The translations under genes were made by a program, and so were the position numbers. From contig ML133413.1 of assembly GCA_003864495.1 (NCBI GenBank), positions 515,724-579,723 on the forward strand: a stretch of DNA of 64,000 nucleotides. The letters run 5' to 3'. Below, piece by piece: positions 56,691 through 64,000 of the stretch. Positions within the stretch are counted from its first letter, which is position 1. Every line of letters begins with the position of its first letter. Under the pieces are notes generated by a model that was not told the origin of the DNA, searched no databases, and saw only the letters and a program-made list of their open reading frames with translations. The DNA comes from Nemopilema nomurai (taxonomy: Eukaryota > Cnidaria > Scyphozoa > Rhizostomeae > Rhizostomatidae).

Positions 56691-57689
56691 AATACGAAAA
56701 TGCTCAAGACTTTCGCATTAAGCTCCAATAATTAAAAAATTTTCGAAATGCTTGTTTAGAGGTAAAATTATTAAATCAATCTCATTATCCCCATTGACCT
56801 ACCTTTTTTGAAGAAGAAATTTCTTGCCTATTTGTCATTTTGCTGTCGGTTTCTGTTCACGTTTGAGGAACACACGGACTGGACGAAAAAATAGCCAACA
56901 ATCGCCTAATACTACCAAAAGTGAGGCGTGAAAGTAGAGGAAAAGGCGCACTCTATCATTCCCTTGCAGTTGTTGGTTGAATAGTTTGGGCATTTTCCTT
57001 GAATTTTCTTTTTATTTGCAATCGGGTTTTCTTTAGATTGTTTTCCGTTTTGGAGATCAACAAGGGAATACGTTTTCTGTAAAATTTAAAGGTCATTTAT
57101 AATTAATTTATTATGATTGTTTACCGATACTTTCCGTTAAAGCTAGTGTCATTAACCAGCACCGTTGAACAGCCAATGCAGAAAAACAGCGACAGGCGAA
57201 GTAGCGGTGCGGTTTAGAACAAATACCCATTGAATAAGAAAGATTTATCTCTGAATATTTAATTGCAGTGACAAACAAATTTTGAAAAATTTCAATTCTT
57301 ACCAGAGATCAAAGAAACATTTCCAACTTTGAAGAATTAATTTGGTATAGAAGATATTTGTTTTTGCGAGATTGTTGGTTAATACTAGCTTCCGTAAACC
57401 CTTTTTATAGAAAAAGTTAGTACCTTTTATACATGAATGATGGAAAATACTATGAATAATTTCGATTGGGAGCAGGTACAAGTTTCTAGTTTTTGTGTTC
57501 GTTGGATATCATTAAATATTTCTTTGCTTCCTAGATATAACAAAGATTGTCAGTTGACAAAGAAAACTTTTGCAACTGGTAAGTATGGTCGTTGTGATTA
57601 GATTCATCCAATAATAGTAATCGTCCCATTTTTAGAATACGTTTTAATGTAAAGGGAAAACTGATAAGCCAAGGCAACAATGAATAGAA

Positions 57690-58009
57690 AGACTTTACAA
57701 TATGCAGCAGTTCAAACATAATCACAAACAAACTTATTCTGCTGAATGAAGGACAAGTCCCACAACAGTACGTTCAAACTGGCTGTTTGGTATGGCACAT
57801 TTCTTCTAGGGTACTTCTCTTTTTCTGTCATACTGATACGAGTATCAATGGATCGCTACCTGCACGTAACCAAACTTAAAATATACAGTACGTTCATGAA
57901 CGAGTTTCGAATGAAGATGATCGTTTTTATCAGGTTCACGATATCAGCAACAGTCACATTTATACTCAAGAATGTAATACGGTTTAGAATGAGCACCCGT
58001 CAATCGTAA
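57690..58009 (+). pseudogene. GPCR fragment (right-arm copy of 43180-43465)
   Basis: The same loop-1/TM2 deletion as the left copy, then DKSHNSTFKLAVWY, TM3, S-M-D-R-Y-L-H-V, FMNEFRMKMIV and a longer in-frame TM4 (FIRFTISATVTFIL) before it ends at 58009. The ATG at 57746 is incidental. Non-functional. Confidence 0.78.
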
Positions 58010-61000
58010 CATTGAAATGTTTAGAAACCAACCAATTTGCAGAATAGATACCATATTTATCACAAGATTGAAGAGTCATCACAAATGTTAATGTACTTGG
58101 GCGCTAATGCAAATGTTTTAGTTTCATTATCCGCATTACCCATTGCTTTCGAAAGCAGCTTTGTAAAAAGATTCATTTTTAATAGATAAAAAATATCTCT
58201 GAGGAATAGGAGTGACATAAGGTTGCATAAAAGTAATAGCAATGCGTCTGGTAAAATTAAGAGCAATTCACTATTTTTATGGTTTTCATGCCAGCCAAAA
58301 TCATTTGCATGGTAAAGAAATGAAAAGCCTGCTTATTGAATTTTCTATTACTAATATTGAGAAACAGTTTCTCATTAATAGATGAGGAGGTTAAGGCTGT
58401 CAAAGAATAAATGCACCACGCCCTTTAGCATACTGGTGTGTTAAAGTATTGAGAAAAAATGTCTTGACCAGAACTGATGAGCGATTAAGAACAGCTTTTT
58501 CAAGAAAAACGACCATATATAACAAGCCATCTAAAAACATAGAAATTGGATTGATAGAATTTTTGGTCACAGCTATCCTGTTCCATGCGACAGCATTTAA
58601 CATTTGTCGGATTGAACAGCCTTTCGCTCAGCTCAAATTTTGGTGCATGGAGCAAAAATTAGCAAATGAATTTTTTCCATAAATTTCCTAGTCTTGTATT
58701 AGATTCTTGTAATTATAGTATTTTATTATAAACTTATCTTGACTAATTTCTTCATAATCAAACGTATTAAAGAAGTTTCCGGCCCTGGAGAACGATAGAA
58801 CTCGGTATATGAAATATTTGCATTTTAAACAGCGATGACTATTTCTAAATATTTGCATCCTAAAACCGATTTTTATAAAAACAAAACTGAGTACTATTTA
58901 CGCATGAATAATAGAAATCCGACGAATAAATTCAATTGAAAACAGCTTATTAGAAGCAAGAAAGACTGGCATTCAAGCTAACCTATGCAAATATTAAGAA
59001 TTGCCCTTATATATATAAGAGTTATGCAATGCTTTGAATAGTCTTTGCCCCTGTTGAGCGTAAGAAGATGATAAATGATCAATGTTTTTTTTCTTCTGCA
59101 TGATACCTAACTTCTTTTTGATGCGTTCAGTTGCATGTCGTGAAAATTGTTGGTAGCCAAAATTTCGTTACCGGTAATCATCTTTCTATGAATCTACAGC
59201 AATGGAAACCGTAAACCCCTGACAGTAATGCATCAGAAGGCTCAAACTTAAAACAAAACTTAGAAAGATATACAATATGAACTGCACCCAAAGAGTATTT
59301 AGTAAGAATAGAAAGCAAACGTATTGCACTGATTTAAATCAAGACAAAGACAAAGATTTAAATCAGAATAATTCAGAAGAATCAGAAAAACTGGCACATT
59401 ACAACTCTACCTTTCCCTTAGGGTAAAACTGAAAGTTGTGGCATACAATTTGTTAGCTTTTTGGCTCCAAAGATTTCATATTCTCTTCTAAATGAAAGAA
59501 AATTGTCCGGAAATGCGATTCAATTCAAAGTTTTAGGTTCAGTTATATATTTTCAAATTCCTCTACCCACATTCATTAAAGTTACATATACATATTCAAA
59601 AAATTAGTTACAAAAAGAAACAAGAAACCAAGTACAAAATACAACGAAAACTAAATAAAGAAGAGAGTGAATAGAGTGGAATTTCTTAAGGTAGAACTCA
59701 CTCAATGGAAAACTCTTTAATCAAAGATAAAGCATCCCATTCAGTCATACGTTTTATAAAAAGAAAAAATTGGTTGGATTCATTTTATAGTTGCTGTCAC
59801 TAGCGACAATAACCCTTGCTTCTGTAAAAGGACTCTATGCCCGTTTAAAACCTTTTTATAATTCAACAACCATTGGCAATTAGTAGCGGTTGGATTGTGT
59901 ATCATACAGATTTTTTAATGTCCCAGGTGCCAGTCACATGCCATACTGTGTCCTCTTGTGTTGGCATGCACCTTTCTAATGTGTCTGTCAGCGCGTATGG
60001 GCAAAGACTTCCTTGCTTAATTAGCTTCCATATATATAATTAGCGTTTATAGGCTAGGCCCACCGGTTGGTTTACAAGCATCAACTTCTCCATTGTAAAA
60101 AACCCACAAAAACGTAACACATTTTGCTATTGTAAGCCTGCAGTTAAGCAGCCTGGGTTTGGCAAATTCACCTCGATTTCAGCACAAGTTATTCAAATAT
60201 CTTTACCCAGCCTAGCTTCACTAGCTCTCTTCCATGCCACGCGCAACCACGCCTTTTTTCGCCAAAGTGAATATCCTATAAAAGATTAACGCTACGCTAC
60301 TGTGGGTAGCTGACATCATCAAAAATATCCTTCAATCTAAATTGCATAGACAAGGTTCCCTTCAGAGATCGAGAAAGTGGATGTCAACTGTATCTATAAT
60401 CAACAACCATTCGCTCACTTGTGATCTTGCAGAACAGCAAACAAAAATTTATTTTTCATTTGAATTTTGTTGATGAATTTCCATGAAACTAAGATTCTTC
60501 TGTACATTTCTTTTTTCAAAATCAGCCTAAACAAGATTCTTTGTTTGTAAAATATCCTTTCCGCCCCATGAGAATGATTGAAGTCGGTACATGAAATATT
60601 TATTTGTAAAAGAAAAATGCTTATTCTAATTTTCTGAAATCGGTTTTTATTGAAGCAGAATTTTGGTACTGTTTACACAAACACAATGGAAAGGGCAACG
60701 CATGATGTAAATTGAAAGCAGGTAAATATCTTTAATTTTCCTACTCATTGGATATCAAATTAAATTTCCTATGCACTAGCTTCCTAGATACAACAGAGAG
60801 TGGCATTGAAGAAAACTAACGCTGTTATGAATTAGACTTATACAAGATTGATAACCATGCCTCTGTCAAGGATAAATTATATGCACAAAATCAATTTATG
60901 AGATTTGCTCGTGTTTCTTAAAGCTATTTTGTCTGTGGTAAAGGGATCTAATCTTGGGAAACAGAGTAGAGAGAAGAAAAATCTCAGTGAGGTAAGCAAC

Positions 61001-61137
61001 AAAGAACCATGGAGTGAAAGAAAACAATTTTGTACCACTATGGAAAATCGTATTGGTAAAAGAACACAATGAGATTTTTCAAGGAGAAGACATCTAGTAT
61101 TGGTTCCAAGAGATTTCAGTCTTAGACGTTTTTACCA
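58010..61137. other. Right-arm non-coding stretch upstream of the intact receptor
   Basis: Mirrors 39565-42960 without the 459-base block. It contains copies of the dispersed 'accgagttctatcgtt' block near 58790 and its relative near 60570. No gene or RNA is recognised. The last few hundred bases presumably hold the promoter of the 61138 receptor; no element can be assigned. Confidence 0.5.
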
Positions 61138-62103
61138 ATGACCAGTTCGAGCAACGTAGAAACATATTATTGTCCATCTATGTGGCCTCTTGACATGCCT
61201 TCGGACTACCTGAACTTCTTCTCTTCAGCCTATGCAATTTTATCGGTCATCATAGTATTCTGTAACTCGGCTCTAATCTACGGACTGTACAGTACGCAGC
61301 AGTTCAATACAATCACAAACAAACTCGTTCTGCTGATTAATCTATCAGACTTTGGAACAGGAATACTAGTTCTGCCGGCTCTTTCAGTACTATTAGCTAC
61401 AAGAGAAGAGTCCTACAACTGTACGTTCGAGCTTACTATTCAATATTGCGCATATCTTCTGGCATATTTCTCATTTCTCATGCTGATATGCGTTTCTATA
61501 GATCGCTATCTTCACGTGACAAAGCTCAAGAAGTACAGTGAATTCATGAATGAGTTTAGAATGAAGATCATCATTGCAATCAGCTTCGCAACTTCAGCAA
61601 CAATCGCATATCTATCGATGTCCATTCCATCTTTCTCACTGCAAGCTGCACTGAACACATTTAATCTAATGTTCATCGTTTTTGATTTCCTTATGTATTC
61701 AAAGATACTTCGCAATATTACTGCTCACAATGACACTTTTATGAAGATGCTCAAATCTGCTGGTGAAGATGCTAATATTAGGCGAACCAGGCACATGGTC
61801 TCGATTGGAAAAACAATACGTCTTGTCCTTGGTGCATTGCTGGTTCTCTATATTCCTTACAACATTTGCACAGTCGTCTGGGCTTATTACAAATACCATC
61901 AAGGTAGCAATCCTCCACTGGTCATGAATATTTTTGGACATTTGTCGTATATGTCTTTGGTCAGTAATGCTTTTATCAATGCAGTTTTGTTTGGCTATGG
62001 GAACAGCATTGTGAGAAGGTTTTTCACTGGAAAATTTTCGAAAAGTCATTTGGCTTCAAAGAGAAGGGTACATGTGTTTCAAAACAAGAACATAGAGGAA
62101 TAG
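61138..62103 (+). CDS. Rhodopsin-like (class A) GPCR, intact single-exon gene
   Basis: 321 codons from ATG 61138 to TAG 62101-62103. N-terminus MTSSSNVETYYCPS with Cys12; TM1 about 25-51 (N43), TM2 60-84 (D71), Cys95 before TM3, I-D-R-Y at 121-124, TM4 142-163 without Trp, a minimal extracellular loop 2 (SIPSFS) without Cys, TM5 166-190 without Pro, TM6 with L-Y-I-P-Y (P240), and TM7 with N281-A-V-L-F-G-Y. The long basic C-tail (SKSHLASKRR … NKNIEE) differs from the SAEEHK type. It is the most divergent intact copy and closest to the pseudogenes in repeat D. Its mirror copy (38597-39561) has a one-base frameshift. Membrane receptor; ligand and G protein unknown. Confidence 0.88.
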   Translation: MTSSSNVETYYCPSMWPLDMPSDYLNFFSSAYAILSVIIVFCNSALIYGLYSTQQFNTITNKLVLLINLSDFGTGILVLPALSVLLATREESYNCTFELTIQYCAYLLAYFSFLMLICVSIDRYLHVTKLKKYSEFMNEFRMKIIIAISFATSATIAYLSMSIPSFSLQAALNTFNLMFIVFDFLMYSKILRNITAHNDTFMKMLKSAGEDANIRRTRHMVSIGKTIRLVLGALLVLYIPYNICTVVWAYYKYHQGSNPPLVMNIFGHLSYMSLVSNAFINAVLFGYGNSIVRRFFTGKFSKSHLASKRRVHVFQNKNIEE

Positions 62104-62169
62104 GGTGATGATGGTTGATTATATTTTTTTTATCAGAGTCAGACTCAGAATTTTCCATTGAGAAGCGGA

Positions 62170-62480
62170 CTAGAGTTGTACTGTCAAAGGTGTCAAGCAA
62201 GAATGCCTATTATAGGCGCTCCTGTTCAGTTCCTTTGGAAAAGATGTGGTGAAACAAGCACTTAACTGACCAAGTTCAATGTAACTCATTGTTAGTTTAA
62301 TCCTTATAAAGGCTGCAAGATATGCAGATGACAAAGAGATGATTGCAGACAGTGAAACCAGACAGCAAATTCTCATGTGTGATCTGAACGAAATGAATAA
62401 GAATTGCGACAAAAAGGACAAATGGCAACAAATGTAGTTAGCAACAGAACTATATACCAATTCAATTCTTAAATGACTCT
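62170..62480 (+). pseudogene. LINE reverse-transcriptase remnant (right-arm copy)
   Basis: G-V-K-Q-E-C-L-L then a stop, then I-K-A-A-R-Y-A-D-D (the catalytic YADD box at 62321-62332) followed by K-E-M-I-A-D-S-E-T-R-Q-Q-I-L and D-L-N-E-M. This is the palm domain of a CR1/RTE-like LINE; fingers, endonuclease and the rest are missing. It lies about 70 bases after a GPCR stop codon, as the related remnant at 24262 lies just after a GPCR tail. Confidence 0.7.
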
Positions 62481-62689
62481 CTTTTGGCAGCAGGCTCTGG
62501 TTTGAAGCCTGTTTATAGCTGATGATCATTCACATAATCATAAACATTTGGAATGTGTTGACTAATGACCTATTGTAAATATCTGTTGTAAAAAACTAAC
62601 AGCACTAGCCTTCAGCAGCTTTTGTGAGGGACCCCGCAGTTTAAATGTGTCTCTTGTGACATGAAGATTATTTACAATAACTAATTTGT

Positions 62690-64000
62690 TCTTTGGAAAG
62701 CAATCAGATGAAAGTGAGAGATTCATCATGTTGGCGATCACCATTATTCACAATAACTCATTTTGCATTTAGAAAGCAACCAGATAAAAGTTAGATATTC
62801 ATCATGTTAGCATCACATATTCACAATCTCATTTTGCATTTGAAAGCAATCAGATGAAAGTGAGAGATTCATAATGTTAGCGATCACCATTATTCACAAT
62901 AAATCATTTTGCATTTAGAAAGCAACCAGATAAAAGTGAGATATTCATCATGTTAGCGATCACCATTATTCACAATAACTCATTTTGCATTTGGAAAGCA
63001 ATCAGATGAAAGTGAGATTCATATGTTAGCGATCACCATTATTCACAATAACTCATTTTGCATTTGGAAAGCAATCAGATGAAAGTGAGAGAATTCATCA
63101 TGTTAGCGATCACCATTATTCACAATAACTCATTTTGCATTTGGAAAGCAATCAGATGAAAGTGAGAGATTCATATGTTAGCGATCACCATTATTCACAA
63201 TAACTCATTTTGCATTTGGAAAGCAATCAGATGAAAGTGAGAGATTCATAATGTTAGCGATCACCATTATTCACAATAACTCATTTTGCATTTGGAAAGC
63301 AATCAGATGAAAGTGAGAGATTCATCATGTTAGCGATCACCATTATTCACAATAACTCATTTTGCATTTGGAAAGCAATCAGATGAAAGTGAGAGATTCA
63401 TATGTTAGCGATCACCATTATTCACAATAACTCATTTTGCATTTGGAAAGCAATCAGATGAAAGTGAGAGATTCATATGTTAGCGATCACCATTATTCAC
63501 AATAACTCATTTTGCATTTGGAAAGCAATCAGATGAAAGTGAGAGATTCATATGTTAGCGATCACCATTATTCACAATAACTCATTTTGCATTTGGAAAG
63601 CAATCAGATGAAAGTGAGAGATTCATATGTTAGCGATCACCATTATTCACAATAACTCATTTTGCATTTGGAAAGCAATCAGATGAAAGTGAGATATTCA
63701 TCATGTTAGCGATCACCATTATTCACAACAACTCATTTTGCATTTGGAAAGCAATCGATGAAAGTGAGAGATTCATCATGTTAGCGATCACCATTATTCA
63801 CAATAAATCATTTTGCATTTGGAAAGCAATCAGATGAAAGTGGAGATTCATATGTTAGCGATCACCATTATTCACAATAACTCATTTTGCATTTGGAAAG
63901 CAATCAGATGAAAGTGAGAGATTCATCATGTTAGCGATCACCATTATTCACAATAACTCATTTTGCATTTGAAAGCAACAGATAAAGTGAGATATTCATC
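62690..64000 (-). repeat. 76-bp satellite array, inverted, running off the window
   Basis: About 17 monomers of the 30663-38008 satellite in reverse orientation. Most are the uniform type (caataactcatt, cagatgaaagtgaga). Many lack one base in the 'attcatcatgtt' string (reading 'attcatatgtt'), a variant not seen in the left array. The first two or three monomers are more degraded. Confidence 0.93.

Larger units (their letters stand above)
53620..59220. repeat. Nested inverted repeat D as seen in the right arm
   Basis: 53620-54780 (mirror of 46365-47523) and 57690-59205 (mirror of 41948-43465) are reverse-complement to each other, with the hAT-like element and receptor tail remnant between them. 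Same structure as in the left half. Confidence 0.7.
51385..62689. repeat. Giant inverted repeat C, right arm
   Basis: Partner of 38009-49752. It contains in mirror order the LINE remnant, both tRNA-like SINEs, the nested repeat D, the hAT-like element, four receptor copies and the RT remnant, then runs into inverted satellite at 62690. Where the arms disagree by 1-base indels inside coding sequence, this arm usually keeps the open frame. 56700-57690, 53204-53620 and 58010-61137 are otherwise featureless. Confidence 0.92.

Overview
The window looks like an AT-rich, repeat-dense animal nuclear region. A non-bilaterian metazoan, most likely a cnidarian, fits best: there is a local family of single-exon rhodopsin-like GPCR genes, a Penelope-like element with a GIY-YIG domain, LINE and hAT debris, tRNA-derived SINEs, and no bacterial-style gene packing. 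The organism assignment is inference.

The organising theme is one expanding and decaying family of intronless class A GPCRs. Three copies are open from start to stop: 4445-5476 (-), 22007-22921 (-) and 61138-62103 (+). The others are frameshifted, truncated or reduced to tails: 2-172, 1416-1625, 3758-3833, 10900-11851, 14221-14755, 16648-17690, 24122-24225, 38597-39561, 43180-43465, 44465-44600, 46229-46740 and the mirror copies in the right half. All share a TM3 DRY motif, a TM6 L-x-L/I-P-Y motif, a TM7 N-A-I/V-L-F-G-Y motif, and a very short second extracellular loop without cysteine.

Layout. Bases 1-15.5 kb hold GPCR copies inside inverted repeat A (225-3120 against 12530-15480). Inverted repeat B pairs 6837-10600 with 24826-30640. 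Its right arm carries a 2.15-kb terminal-inverted-repeat element with a broken multi-copy protein gene; the left arm shows the empty site. Bases 15.5-24.6 kb hold further GPCR copies, hAT and LINE remnants, and a 3.5-kb stretch with no recognisable gene. Bases 30663-38008 are a 76-bp satellite of about 96 monomers with higher-order structure. From there to 62.7 kb runs a giant near-palindrome (arms 38009-49752 and 51385-62689, spacer 1632 bp), flanked on its far side by the same satellite in reverse orientation. Its arms contain GPCR pseudogenes, SINEs, a hAT-like non-autonomous element, LINE debris and an older nested inverted repeat. Its spacer contains the Penelope-like GIY-YIG fragment and a hammerhead-ribozyme-like motif.

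The region reads as a birth-and-death GPCR cluster reshaped by repeated inverted segmental duplication. Many arm-to-arm differences are 1-base indels, so some apparent frameshifts and even the palindrome itself need raw-read confirmation.
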